NCBI GenBank assembly: GCA_004352715.1
Contig: SCFE01000040.1
Location: 489,190-517,814 of the forward strand
Source of the DNA: Hofstenia miamia
Lineage: Eukaryota > Xenacoelomorpha > Acoela
Reading direction: 5' to 3'
DNA length: 28,625 bases
Under the pieces are notes generated by a model that saw only the letters and a program-made list of their open reading frames with translations, did not search any database and was not told the DNA's origin. Below are positions 17,345-28,591 of this stretch, piece by piece; the stretch's first letter is position 1; each line of letters starts with the position of its first letter. The position numbers and the translations under genes are program-made.

Positions 17345-18717
17345 GGCTTTTTAGAAAACATTAGCGTTTAAAAGCAGCAATAATTACCTATATTTTTTCA
17401 AAAAAAATTTTTTATTGTTTTATCATTTATTCTTATAATTCTAGACTATATTCTTCAGTCTATAAAGCAAAATTTACTTAGCTATTTAAAATAAAGAAAT
17501 GAAACACAATCTACTTAGACTTGCTGTTTTCAATGTTACAAATTAGTCATTACGTGTACTATAGATATTCTAAAATTATGAACAAGAGAATTAAAGATAC
17601 AAAATGAACCGGTATATACATTATAAATCTAACGGAATTAAACAACAAATTAACTCGTTTCCCTTGCAAACTATGCTGTTTTTTCGTCGACTTTGAACAA
17701 CTAGGAATATTCGGTGACAAATTTTCTTCAAATTCTACTAAATAAAAATCGAGTAATTCTTCATAAATTTTCTTAGAAGCGGGTGCTACATATTCAATAC
17801 CAGCAACAGTTTGACATTATTGAGATAAATAATTTTTAGTTTTTTATGAGATAGATTTTTTGGGAATATTTTCTTGCATATAATGTATGTTTGTTTATTC
17901 TTTTTAGTTTTTCCAAAATTTGATCATTACAATTCTCAGACAAATTGATTTGGGGAAAGTAAATCCTCCATGGAAATATAAAAGTTTCTCATAATTCAAC
18001 TACCTTTGAAAGGATGGATTTCAAAATTATGAAAGTGATATTTTAATAACATTACTAAGTTTAAATTATATATATATATGTAGTAATAGATTATCTAGTT
18101 TATAGCCTACCTATTAAAATAGTCATTAATAATGTGTTTATATTTACATATTCAAATAGAAGTGACATTTATCAAAATTTTGTAATTGAATAATTATTCT
18201 AGGTTAACATTTAAAAAGTATGACACTTAGGAAACTTAAATATTGATGTATGCTGTCAGTTAGAATCATTGTAAACGCTGGAATTTTTCATTAAAATAAT
18301 ACTGAACTTAATTTTATTTTCAATTGTTTCACTAAAATCTTACCTATTAAAAATATTACAAAGAAGCGATATTTTTTATGGATGGTTCAAAACTTGCAAA
18401 TACGTCAACAATTATGGATGGATATAAAATAAATTTATATAATAGAATAATGAGAGAATTTTCATAGTATATAATACTAGAGAACTTCGTTTGGATAACT
18501 TAACTTTTGGCGCACGTAACATAAAACACAATTGACCCGACGGCATTCCATAACACTATGATACAGCTCGCGCCCGACCAAATGATTTTATGTATACCAG
18601 CACAATCGTTGAGCTCAGCAGTAATATTTCAAAAAATATGACAATAACATCACAGATTTGTTAAACGAAAAACAGACTTGTTAAGTAATATCAAACATGA
18701 AAAGGAAACTTAAACAT
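17345..18717. other. AT-rich intergenic DNA, nothing recognised
   Basis: About 1.4 kb without an open frame, repeat or RNA gene that I can support. Confidence 0.5.
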
Positions 18718-18747
18718 TTTATTCCTTAAAAGCATAAAACATATTGT

Positions 18748-18971
18748 TTACTTTGACAAATACATGTATTTAGATGAGTTAATGAAGGCGCCGGCCTGTG
18801 TCTCCTCAAGCACACCCATGCCAACCTGAGTCCAAAGATCTCGGCTGCCCGGGTCACCCAGAAAATCACTAGTATACAAAGTCTTAATTGTATAATGTCT
18901 CAATATTGCTTCAGGAATTTTGGATGAATCATTGAGAAAATTTTGCATATGTACATTCGGGTACAATATTT
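18748..18971 (-). CDS. Candidate terminal exon, protein unrecognised
   Basis: The minus-strand frame is open from 19032 to a TAA at 18748-18750. AATAAA follows on the same strand at 18723-18718, a normal place for a poly(A) signal. A strong acceptor (pyrimidine-rich, ending GATATTGTAG) would start the exon at 18971. The protein would then read ILYPNVHMQNFLNDSSK, then LYTSDFLGDPGSRDLWTQVG, and end FINSSKYMYLSK. Base composition in 18780-18860 is clearly less AT-rich than the flanks. An alternative is a single-exon protein starting at MRKLPIIVIILIDIV (ATG at about 19016), whose hydrophobic start would be a signal peptide. No family is recognised. Confidence 0.4.
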
Positions 18972-19237
18972 CTACAATATCGATAAGGATAATAACAATT
19001 ATTGGAAGTTTACGCATTGCCTTTAAATTCAAATAAGATTTTTAATAATCTTAGTTAAAACTGTTACAATCCATGTGAAATTGTGTCATTATATTTGGCA
19101 GGCGGAAGTCTTTTGAAAAAACATTCTCTATACAAGAATTCGATATATCTGTGTATATGTAGTATGTACTTCGTGTAACACCAGCCTATGGTGTAAATTT
19201 ATGGCAGAAATTATAACATATTATATAAATATTTACA

Positions 19238-19300
19238 CTACGCCACATAAAATTCATGGTCTTCATCCACTTTAAAGTCATATTCTGATAATTGCATTCG
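19238..19300 (-). CDS. Candidate short terminal exon (20 codons)
   Basis: An acceptor ATATTTTTATCAG is followed by an in-phase acidic reading frame, RMQLSEYDFKVDEDHEFYVA, ending in TAG at 19240-19238. It enters in phase 0. That is compatible with the donor at 20678 on the same strand, whose first exon would encode a signal-peptide-like sequence. Whether they are joined is unknown. No exact AATAAA follows closely. I do not recognise the protein. Confidence 0.25.
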   Translation of the reverse strand, partial: RMQLSEYDFKVDEDHEFYVA

Positions 19301-20215
19301 CTGATAAAAATATAGTATAGGTACACCCATTAAATACTTCTTGATTTTAAGGAAAAATATCTTGAAATTTTATGAAATTAATCAAGAGAATTTCATCTTG
19401 AAATCCAAAACTGAGTAATAAATATCTTGAAATAGCACTTTCGAAACTGCATCTTAATATCAAGAGAATAGTTCTAGTTTACTGTATAAAAGATTTATCT
19501 AGAAAAATATAATTTTGAAAGAAATCACTTTTAATGATTCACACAGCGCAGTCATTTCTTTGTGATAGTGGCAGTGCAATTCTTTACCAGTGTTGTATAA
19601 ATTCCATGCTCACAATCTCCCAAAGCAGGCACACAATTTCATTTATGCAATCATTTAATTAAATGTAACGAAATTTCCTTGTATATATATATATATGTGT
19701 TAACAATTTGCAAAAAATGCAGTTTTTGCAGTTTTAATTAAATGTATAAATGTATTTTTGAATAAATATGAATAAATACTTATACTAAACAAATATTACT
19801 AATTTTTTAAGCTGAGATTCAATTTCTTAAATTATTCTATGTATATATAATTATTGAATTCAAAAAGATTTTTAAATAAGAAAATAACATCTAAAAAATT
19901 AGATACAAGCAGTGCAGTGTAGTGTTTATTTAAATTTTTGACATACAGTTTGATGTGTTGTCAATTATCGTTATGAGGTTTGATGTAGGATTTGTCAATG
20001 AATTGACAAACCTTGTTGATAAATGTACTGGAAATAGAACGTCATTATGACTTTATAGTTGTAAAATTAAATTTCTGAGGATATTAACAAAAGTCTTAAT
20101 TTGGTTTTTGCCATAACTATATTAATCGTTGTTATGAACATTTAAGTATGCTTGTATAATAGCACACTTGGAGGTTTTTTTGTTGTTTCATGCTTTTATA
20201 TTTGAATAAAATTTA

Positions 20216-20312
20216 TCTACGAGCATAACGGGCTTAGGTTACGGGCACGGAAAACCTATGAGCCTATTTTTTGGGGGTACGGGCTACGGACCGGGTATGG
20301 GCACTACCCTAG
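20216..20312 (-). mobile_element. hAT-like terminal fragment (GGGTAGTGCCC type)
   Basis: An isolated GC-rich patch. On the minus strand it begins TAGGGTAGTGCCCATACCCG and continues with repeats of CCGTAGCCCGTACCC and GTGCCCGTAACC. Similar CCCGTACCC-rich ends are common in hAT elements. No partner end or 8-bp duplication was found, so this may be a solitary end or another kind of GC-rich repeat. Confidence 0.3.
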
Positions 20313-20677
20313 AATATGAAGATGAAATGCTCTCTTCAGTTCTCTAATTTCATCGTTATTTGCTTTTAAATATGATTTTTGTACAGTTAAAACGCATTTT
20401 TATTTTTATGATTTTTGTACATTTGTCCATTTTGAATTTTAAATTGATGTATGCATTACATTAATTTTTGACGTCAATTTTGCTACCTTGATTCATTTGT
20501 TGCACATCAAAGTTAAATTATACTTTACAACTTGACGTTAATTTCTATGCATACATATTGACTTCGATTTAGCAGGTATTATCTTCGTTAATTTGTATCT
20601 TACATATCGTCAGTACAAAATAAATGTTTGTTTTTCAAATGGCAATTCATTGATATTATGCTGTAAAGGTTTACTTA

Positions 20678-20728
20678 CCGGCAGTGTACTACCAGCCAGA
20701 GAGAGGAAGAAAACTAAATTCCATGGCA
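20678..20728 (-). CDS. Candidate first exon with signal-peptide-like start
   Basis: On the minus strand, ATG at 20728 opens MPWNLVFFLSLAGSTLP, and a consensus donor GTAAGT follows immediately (ACTGCCG then GTAAGT). The sequence has a short hydrophobic core and small residues near the end, as in a secretion signal. A competing reading is that the TTTTCTTCCTCTCTCTGGCTGGTAG tract here is itself a splice acceptor. That would make the apparent signal peptide an artefact of a pyrimidine tract, which translates as Phe/Leu/Ser. Confidence 0.25.
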
Positions 20729-20986
20729 TTTAAAACATAGTAGATATATGCAAGATGATAACACGTGTACAAGCGTAATGACGACAATAAAACTGAAAGA
20801 AACACATTCGGTAAGCTAGGTAACATATTTGCAATTCTTATATGGCGAAACTTACAAATATCATAAAATATTCCAAGATTCGATTTTTGTTATATCACAT
20901 TAGGAAAATTTATTTCATTCCTTTAGATTCTAAAGAGGTGATTAGCATTTCTGTCGGAACGTCCCACGCCATAAACATATGTGAAA

Positions 20987-21244
20987 TTAAGTTCTTAAAT
21001 AAAATTTGTTAGTTATTACAAAGATTTTGCTGAATATGTGAAAATATTTTTCAAAATGATCATTTAATGATTGATGATTTTCAATTATCTGAATGTGCAT
21101 TAAGAATGCTTGGTGGACAGACATTGTGGATTGGCTACAGACAAAACCAAATACATAATGTAAAATAAGCAAAGTTATTCCATAAACCAGACAACTATTC
21201 AATCTACTAAGACAGCTATTTAATAACATCATCTGTACTATCAT
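20987..21244 (-). CDS. Candidate secreted-protein first exon, unrecognised
   Basis: An 85-codon open frame on the minus strand. It has a hydrophobic segment (LVYGITLLILHYVFGFVCS, about residues 19-37) then polar sequence QAFLMHIQIIENHQS...HFEKYFHIFSKIF. A possible donor (TTT then GTAATAAC) lies near 21018. Composition is close to background, so this may be a chance ORF. Same strand as the candidates at 20678-20728 and 19238-19300. Confidence 0.2.
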   Translation of the reverse strand: MIVQMMLLNSCLSRLNSCLVYGITLLILHYVFGFVCSQSTMSVHQAFLMHIQIIENHQSLNDHFEKYFHIFSKIFVITNKFYLRT

Positions 21245-21433
21245 ATCTCATACATCTAGATAAGATTAACTAAGCCATTCTGCTTCCTGAATGAAAAAAT
21301 TATTGCAGTGTATACAAATATGACGGAATAAAAATTTAGAGTTCTACTGTACTTTGACAAAAAATATCTTATTTGAATTTTAACTAAAAACTAATGCATT
21401 AATAAAAATAAGTTATTTAACTCTTCTATTCAG

Positions 21434-21480
21434 CAACATTTGGAAGCGATTGCCACAAGACTTCATGGTGAAAAATACAG
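21434..21480 (+). CDS. Candidate internal exon, pairs in phase with 21785-21914
   Basis: 47 nt bounded by an acceptor (AACTCTTCTATTCAG ending at 21433) and a donor (ATACAG then GTATTC). It encodes QHLEAIATRLHGEKY plus two bases (AG). The next exon begins with G, restoring an Arg codon, so the reading frame is kept exactly. The intron would be 304 bp. No upstream exon was identified. Confidence 0.4.
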
Positions 21481-21784
21481 GTATTCACATTTTTTGGACA
21501 TTACTCTTACATAAAATCATTGAACTCAAATTTGTCTTAATAAAGATAAAATTTTGTACGAATTTTATGTACACAGACAAATGTGTCAGCAATTCTTAAT
21601 TCTTGTTAATTAGGAGTCGTTAATTAATTATTGTAATTGGAAAACACTTCTTAAATTTCATATCAATTGCAATTTTCATATTGGATTTTTAAAGGAAAAT
21701 CACATAAAGTGTTTAGATTTAATCTGACCTAGTACAAAATTGAAAATAATCGTAATTTGAATTTTAGATATTTATTCATTCCAG

Positions 21785-21914
21785 GAAAGAAAAGGTTCTT
21801 CAAATTTGCGGCTCAGGTTCACCAAGATGGTGGAGTTTGATGTGGATATTCATTGATCCGATCGGTGAATATCCCCTGGATATCGATCAGAAAATTTATT
21901 TTATGGATTTCTAA
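21785..21914 (+). CDS. Candidate terminal exon with AATAAA just after the stop
   Basis: An acceptor (TATTTATTCATTCCAG) is followed by an open frame that encodes KEKVLQICGSGSPRWWSLMW and then IFIDPIGEYPLDIDQKIYFM, to a stop at 21912. AATAAA lies at 21921-21926. The exon body is visibly less AT-rich than its flanks. Joined to 21434-21480 it gives the C-terminal ~59 residues of an unrecognised protein. The acceptor, the matching phase, the stop and the poly(A) signal together make this the best-supported multi-exon fragment in the window. Confidence 0.4.
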
Positions 21915-22139
21915 ATACAAAATAAAGTTTATTCATTATGTTTTTGTATTAAAGGCTTATTTTCAATTTGACTGGATAAGCCGCCTTAGCTTACCTAAAG
22001 CCTGAGTATATAGCTCATTTGTTGATCGATCCATGTAAATGTTTGTAAATTGGATTGCAGATGCATCGGGAAATATTCGATCAACTGCAACCTTGCTGAT
22101 GCATCACCACGAGCAGTAACTACAACTCCTTTGACTCAG

Positions 22140-22259
22140 TAAAGTGACTCAAAGTACACTTTCTCAACAACCGAATGAAGATGGTGGAGTGACTAGTCTG
22201 TTAAGCCAAAGCTCAGTTCATTATTATACGAGAACGCGTGACAACCTCACAACACACAA
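22140..22259 (+). CDS. Candidate internal exon, Ser/Thr/Gln-rich, unrecognised
   Basis: 120 nt between an acceptor (CAACTCCTTTGACTCAG) and a strong donor (ACACAA then GTAAGG at 22260). The open frame encodes KVTQSTLSQQPNEDGGVTSL then LSQSSVHYYTRTRDNLTTH. The whole 22040-22380 stretch is less AT-rich than background, and neighbouring frames also show short open segments (for example around 22275-22385). The correct exon boundaries are uncertain. The same 13-mer AAGATGGTGGAGT occurs here and in the 21785-21914 exon. Confidence 0.3.
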
Positions 22260-22485
22260 GTAAGGCAAGGCATGGAATAGACAAGTGCGAGTATTTCCGC
22301 ATCCAAAAGTAAGAAATTGAAGACAAGATCTTTCACCACAAAGACTCAAAATCACATGAGCCAGATGAAAAAGAGGACCACATCAATTTTCAAATATATC
22401 ATGTGAAGGACATAGAGCCATTATATTTGATAATTGAGCACGCAAAAATTATATGCCTTTTAATAACTTTTAGTTTATTCAAGAT

Positions 22486-22701
22486 CTAATGGATGAAATT
22501 TTCTATAGGTTTGATGACATCAGGACGAGAGATGCGTGTGGCAATTAAGTACTTTGTATCTATCGAACTGGTCAAATGACGCCGCCATTTCTTGGTCTGA
22601 TAGAGAGCGTTGCCTCTCTCGAATGAATCGTTAAAGATCACTGAATTATAGGTTATCGACTTTGATGTTTTATCCACCCACACCCACACCATAATGAAAT
22701 C
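22486..22701 (-). CDS. Candidate terminal exon on the minus strand, unrecognised
   Basis: An acceptor (ATGGTAATTCTAG) at 22703-22702 is followed by 71 codons in phase 0: DFIMVWVWVDKTSKSITYNS, then VIFNDSFERGNALYQTKKW, then LIATRISRPDVIKPIENFI, ending in TAG at 22488-22486. AATAAA follows on the same strand at 22479-22474. Composition is less AT-rich than the flanks, with CpG-containing codons. An Ig- or lectin-like beta fold is conceivable from the alternating hydrophobics, but I do not recognise a family. Confidence 0.45.
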   Translation of the reverse strand, partial: DFIMVWVWVDKTSKSITYNSVIFNDSFERGNALYQTKKWRRHLTSSIDTKYLIATRISRPDVIKPIENFIH

Positions 22702-22860
22702 CTAGAATTACCATAGATTCCTGGGTTTTAGAACAAAGGTTAGTGATGGAAAAGCACTAAAGAAATAATCATTTAAAATTTTGTAAAATTTAATGAGAAA
22801 TAAAACTTAAAAATTTAAGAAACATTGAATTTTGAGTTTGCGATTTTAATATTTTAATTG

Positions 22861-22981
22861 CTATAGCCACAGGAATAGCATGAATCCCAGATAAAGTCTC
22901 CCGTGTAAGTCCACATCATACCAAACTGCGGCATTGAATTTACCCATTTGCAAATTATGCAAGACATCTCTGGTCTCAACT
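22861..22981 (-). CDS. Candidate exon on the minus strand, unrecognised
   Basis: An acceptor (GTGAATAAACATTTCAG) is followed by an open frame of 39 codons, VETRDVLHNLQMGKFNAAVW then YDVDLHGRLYLGFMLFLWL, to a stop at 22861. It lies 160 bp upstream, on the same strand, of the 22486-22701 candidate exon. No good donor in matching phase was found to join the two, so it may be a separate terminal exon or end earlier at ATGG/GTAAAT. The candidate is less AT-rich than its flanks. Confidence 0.3.
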
Positions 22982-23810
22982 CTGAAATGTTTATTCACAT
23001 ATATATATGCTTTAGATTTGAAAAAAGCCTTACACTTTTTAATAACTGATTTCTTTAACATTGCAGATAGGAGATTGATGTAAAACACGTATACAAAGTT
23101 TCTTTAAACGGGAATTGCTCGCTGTCGCTGGTCGGTTAGTCTTATTCGATGTGTCCGCCCCTTAATGAAAGTTTATATGCTTTTTTATATGTGGTAAAGT
23201 AAAAGTGTTAATTGTAAACAATGAGAATAGTTGATTGATTAGAAGAAAATTCTTTATAGTTTGCAAACTACTTTAAAAAATAAGTAATCTAAAAAATGTA
23301 AATTTAGCATACAAAGGTGTAATTATCCTTGAAATGCAAGTGACTATGGAGCAGCCTGTCACTGCGTTTGAATGAAGTTGTGAACTTTTTTCATTCAAAT
23401 TTAATGATGGATCTATTCTTTTAGTAAGCAATTACAATGCCCTTTGAATTTTGACAAAAGGGCCGATTTGTTAAACTTTGCTTTTATGACTGTAAAGTGT
23501 TCTCTTCAAGCAATTCAAATGAAGTTCTTCAGCAATTTACAAACAAGATAAATTTCCTTCCAAATAACGTCTAATCAGGAGAACTAGAAACTGCTTGCAA
23601 TTGTGATTGTCGCAAATTTGGTCAATGGTAGCACGTTGATACCAAAATTGGATTGAAATTTTTTAGTAACATGTCGAAACAGTGTTAGTGTTTTTTATAA
23701 CCGCTACTGTAACTAAATCTTTAATGTGTTTTTAGTAAAAAACCGTATTATATAGGACATCTGTGCATGCGGTTATTATTTTGTAGTCGTATTACTTATT
23801 TTTCAATGGA
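22982..23810. other. Intergenic or intronic DNA, nothing recognised
   Basis: AT-rich apart from a GC-richer patch at about 23105-23165 on which no gene could be built. Confidence 0.4.
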
Positions 23811-23965
23811 TATCGAGCGGAGTGGCCTCCCTCTCTCGCACTGTCAAGTCCACAAGTGGGTGAGGACCGGGTAATGGGAGATTAAGAGGCACATTGCGGC
23901 ACGAGCAGTGGCATTGCGGCACGAGCAGTGGGATATCTGCAGATGCAAACCACTACAATTGACAT
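23811..23965. other. GC-rich island with a 20-bp tandem duplication
   Basis: A sharp compositional island. The 20-mer CATTGCGGCACGAGCAGTGG is present twice in tandem at 23892-23911 and 23912-23931 without a mismatch. Plus-strand ATG at 23806 opens MDIERSGLPLSHCQVHKW, with GTGAGG and GTAATG donor-like words just after. An exon is therefore possible, but so is a transposon end. The duplication is probably recent because it is perfect. Confidence 0.6.
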
Positions 23966-26130
23966 CTTTCTATCCTACCTATTTCGTCTAGTGCTGCAAC
24001 AATTAATTCAGCATTCTAAAAAAAGTGCAGGGAAGCCTTTCATATGGAAATTTCCCATCAGATCAAATCAACAGACTATTGCTAATTGATATCAATTGGT
24101 AATTCTTGTTGATATCAACAGTAGTATATTTTACAACAATATATTTTTTTTACTTATGCTATGTGAAGAAGACAATCTGAGAAAAAAGCTATTTCAAGCT
24201 TAAGACTCCAGGAATTTGAATTTAATATATATGCAAAAAATCATAGCATACTAAAACTGAAAAGAGTGAGAATTTCCCAATTTAGATGTTTTTTGGGTAC
24301 AAGCTAAATGAATATTAATATAAATTTCATGAAATCATAGCACTAGGGTTTTTTAAGCATGGCATTACTATAAGAAACTAGCAATCATCCTAAAGCAAAA
24401 GTTTTAAGCTGATTTCCTTCTGGGTAACAAAGCTACCCCAAACTTAAACTACTGATGTTTTTGTTGAATCTTGGTAAGCAAAGTTAGGATGATTCCCATA
24501 TTGTGCAGACAAAAAGTACTTGAAAAATGTGGATAACTCACAAAATATCAGGTTCTTCCAATTTGATTTGAACTAGTTGTTCTTGGGGTAACAAAATTAA
24601 CCCAAACTTAGTTTAAACGTTAACAAAATCCACTAACTAACGAAGCTCATGTCCTTATGCAAGATATAAAGTTCATGCAATATTTATGATAAATATTCAT
24701 CCTAAATTGTTGTATGCTTTTAAATTCAGTAGGCTCATAATTTCCGGAATAAGAAGGCATAAAATATCTTAAGCATTAGTTGGGATTGGGCCAAATTTTG
24801 AATAATTTCATATTGATGATATATAATCTGTAGTAGTCAGTAAAGATAACACCATGAGGGAAGGGGCGTGAATAAAATTGATTTGCAGATAAGATAAAGC
24901 ATTTCGGAATCTAAGAACTCAATATCTATCGTTTTTCTGATAGAAAAATAGTATTTCCGATTGTCTGAAAAATATTCCAACAATCTTTAAAAAAACTTTT
25001 AATTGAGCGTTCTTATGCATTAGAAGTGTGGCGAAACTTTGGTGGCTATAAACAAAAATATCTGTTTGCTTGCATTTTTGATGATACTTGTTCTTGAAAA
25101 AGTGAAGTCCATCCCCTAAGTTAAACCGTAAGAAAATTAAAAACATATGAAATTTATAAAGTTTATTTAGATTCAGAAGAAACCTTAATGACGTGTCCCT
25201 TTTGCTTTTACCCATCTAAGCACAGCCAAACATTTTTCACTGTTATTTAGTGCTTGATGACATTCAGATATTTGAACGTGCATTCCACAGCACATATTTG
25301 GGATTGCTTAGATTTACAACTGTAGCTGTACAAATATCAATGATTGTCTTAAAAAATGTGTTAAGGATTTTGAATTGAAAATATAATACTGTACACTCTC
25401 AAGGCAATGAAAAACGCGATCATTTAAATTCATTTATGAACCTCAAGCCAACCAAGGGGGTTGATGCTACTGATTATGAAGATCTATTTCTGGTAAAATC
25501 TACATCAAAGTGATTCTCAGAATAAAATTAGGATTTTAGCCAAGAGCAGCGACGTGGTTCTCATTGGCACCTGCAAATATAGAAAGCGCTTGTTGACAAT
25601 TTTCTAATCTGTTAAGAACATTGGTTAAGATCTAAAATCTAGAAAATGTTTAGAGAAGTAGTCCTTCCAATTTAACTTGAAAAGTTCTACAATCTAGAAT
25701 TTGTAATAACAACAACATACTCGTTTCGAAACTATAGACAAAACCAAAAACGGCAAACAACGAATTTTTCGTATTGTTTGTATTTGTTCACAATTAAATG
25801 GACGTTAAGTGAAGTTGTGCATCTATAAAAACGAAATATATTGTTTGTATTCAAAAATAGGCTATATTTGCTAATACCTGAAATCAATTATGAACATTTT
25901 GCAAACATAAGTGAACAAAGAACATATTATGAATTAATCTATACAGCAGTTAGTAGATTAAGGGTACTTTTGCGTTAGTAACCACCCCGCCCCTCACCAC
26001 CCCACATTATTGCAAAAATTGCTAAGTTATGAACATAGTAATAGTAACATAAACCTACCATATTTTAAAAATATTGGGGTAAAATAGAGGATGATTAATA
26101 TTTGCCACTAATATATAAGAAAAAAATTGA
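23966..26130. other. AT-rich intergenic DNA
   Basis: No gene recognised over about 2.1 kb. Two 12-bp palindromes (ATTGATATCAAT and GTTGATATCAAC) lie near 24087-24119. Hairpin-bearing direct repeats lie at 24422-24450 and 24586-24618. A C-rich patch (ACCACCCCGCCCCTCACC) is near 25981-25998. The open frame at 24919-25215 minus has background composition and no motif. Confidence 0.45.
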
Positions 26131-26139
26131 TCACAGTTC

Positions 26140-26650
26140 ATATGGGACAATTAAGCTTGAGTAAGCTGTATGTTCAATTTTGAGTGGAGATTCAATACTA
26201 CCAGATGCAGTGAAGTATTATGGTATTCCAGGAACTACCTTAAGGCGTCATGTATACAACTCAAATACACAAAAGATTGGTGCAAAGCCGAAGAAGAGCT
26301 TGTAAAGCGAATTCTCTTCATGTCAGACAGAGGATTCCGTTGACATTATTTGGCATAAGGGAGTCAGTTTTTTTACATTGCTAACACGCTAAATCGTAGA
26401 AAGTTGCTACTTAAACCAATTTCAAAAATATGGCATGCTTTTCAAGCAGCTAGTAAAGATTGGTGGGATTCATTTCAAAAACGAGATGATCAATTGCGTC
26501 TTAGGAAGCACAAAATATATCTGTAGCAAGAGCTACGGCATTCAATAAGAAACCTATCAACAAATATTTTCTTGATTTGGAGAAAATTCTTGACTCCTGA
26601 ACTGATATGCAATTGCGACGAAATTGGTCTGACATCTGTGTGCAAATGAC
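26140..26650 (+). pseudogene. Pogo/Tigger-like DDE transposase remnant
   Basis: Pieces in all three frames, in the right order. AVKYYGIPGTTLRRHVYNS (about 26205-26262) is the psq-type helix-turn-helix recognition helix. ELVKRILFMSDRGF follows (26296-26339), then WWDSFQKRDDQLRLRKHK (26463-26515), the CENP-B-type DNA-binding region. Next is NISVARATAFNKKPINKYFL (26514-26573), and finally ICNCDEIGLTSVCK (26605-26646), the NVDETGLTTVQKP motif that holds the first catalytic Asp (codon 26617-26619, conserved). At least four frameshifts or stops are present and the remaining DDE core is not recognisable downstream. The same fold is used by Jerky/Tigger-derived host genes, but this copy is clearly dead. 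Confidence 0.75.
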
Positions 26651-28591
26651 AAAACTAAGCTAAGAAAGATTTTCTATAGCTACAAGCATTTTACTCCTGT
26701 GTAAAAAGCCACTTTAAAAAATTCCTACGATTTATGCCATTATCAGCCGTTTCTACCGACAAAACAATGAATTTTTAAGCAATAATTAAATCGTTATTTA
26801 CTACTTATGTATCTTATGCTTTTGTAACATGTTCATGAGTGAATGGAATGAACTTTTCCATTAAAATCCGCCGAATTACCCCTTTACCCTATCGAGTTTC
26901 ACAACCGTTCACCATCAGCAAAGCTTGAACTTTTCGTGTCATGCTGAGTACTATTTCAGGAAACATATTATATTGATATGTATAAAGCAAAAGGAAACTT
27001 ATTGTTACTTAATAAGCAAGGAACTTTGGGAAAATTCTGGAATTGTTATTTTGGCCTTGTGTTTACTTTTAATGAGGAGAAAAGTTTCAAGTATATTTGT
27101 AGGGGCCTATGTAGAGACAAATGTTGAAATCACAGGTTCGTGAATTATTTTACGTATTAGATATCTAGTTGAAATCTTTGATCAAACCAAACTACAAATG
27201 ATTTGGAATTTACCCCCCAACAATACATTGTTTGACTATGGATGTAGTTGGATTAGATTCACAATAGAAAGGCCAAAAGTGTCAAAATTGACACACATTA
27301 GAATTTTGTTTACTTGTGCATGCATTTATTAAAAACAATAGCAGATATATGCACCACCAAATAAATTGATAATCCATTTGAATTTGCATGTGTAATTTTT
27401 TTTCATTTTTTTACATAATGTTCTATTTTGAAATGCTCCATGAAAAAGAATCAAAAGGAGTAATGGTCTTTCAAGTCTTAATTAGTAGCTTTACAATTTT
27501 CCTATAAACCGACGATAAAAGATTTAAAACACTAATTAGTTAATTTGCCAATTAAATATTTCCATGATAGATCTCCAAAAAACTGAATGTGTCCTGGCTG
27601 CACTACTAAATCAGAATTAGATTTTAATATCTTTCGAAATTAAATAGAAGAATTTGATTGGAGGGAATCTGTAGAAACTATTTCTACTCTACTCTAGTTT
27701 TGAACCAGCAGTGACATTAAGTATCAAAATATCTTGTGATTGATCTTGGTATAAGTGTCTCTTGAACATTTATCTGTGGTATTCAATGTTGCTATTGAAA
27801 TGTGATAATAAGAACAGCAACCAAAATCTTCAAATAATTTTGGAAAAACTTTGGGAATAGTATCTGTTATTTAAGATGTCCTAAAATATATTATATTAAT
27901 AAGGAACACAGCTGAGACTAGTTAATAAATTCATTGCAACTGATTTTTGGAAAATGTTGTTATACGAATGATATTTACTGCAATAATACGAAGAATTGTT
28001 TGCATAACATCTTTTGCAATTAACAAATAATCGCAATTGTTCTAATAAATTTTTCTGTTTTCATTAAAACTTTGCTATAATTATTGAATTGCATCGCAAA
28101 TACTTGCAGAGATTAAGGATGATTGTCATCAAGAAAAATACATTCTAAATAAAAACCCAAAAAATACAATCAAAAAAGTAGGACTTTTATAATATTTTTT
28201 TGTAAATTATAAAATTATAAGTGCAGAAGACTTTTATTCTCAATAAACAATTGTTACTTTATGACCTAAAATATGTCACATGTTTTCACAAAAATAATTT
28301 CAAAGAAGGAAAGATAATATTCTAAAAATGTTGTGATATTAAAAATTCTAACAGCCAATTTTTTCATATCACTTCATAAATGCAGTCTTTCTCGAATGAA
28401 AATTTTTTATGAAAACTATTATTATTAAGTTCTTAACACAGAAAAACCTCGTAATGAGGAAATTTTGCCCAATCTCAGGTTATTTCATACACATTATGAA
28501 AAGGAAGGAATTGGATTCCTTGTAGATAACATCTTAAATGTAATAAAATGGATAAAATTTATCAAAAAATATTACGTATCATTCACACTCT

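Noticed and set aside
23892-23931. GGCACGAG word as a cDNA-library adapter contaminant
   Set aside because: The 8-mer resembles a known cDNA adapter, but no vector sequence surrounds it and the 20-mer duplication extends beyond it.
26925-27143. Short Cys-containing plus-strand ORF as a gene
   Set aside because: No homologous motif, no compositional shift, and no nearby AATAAA or splice signals.
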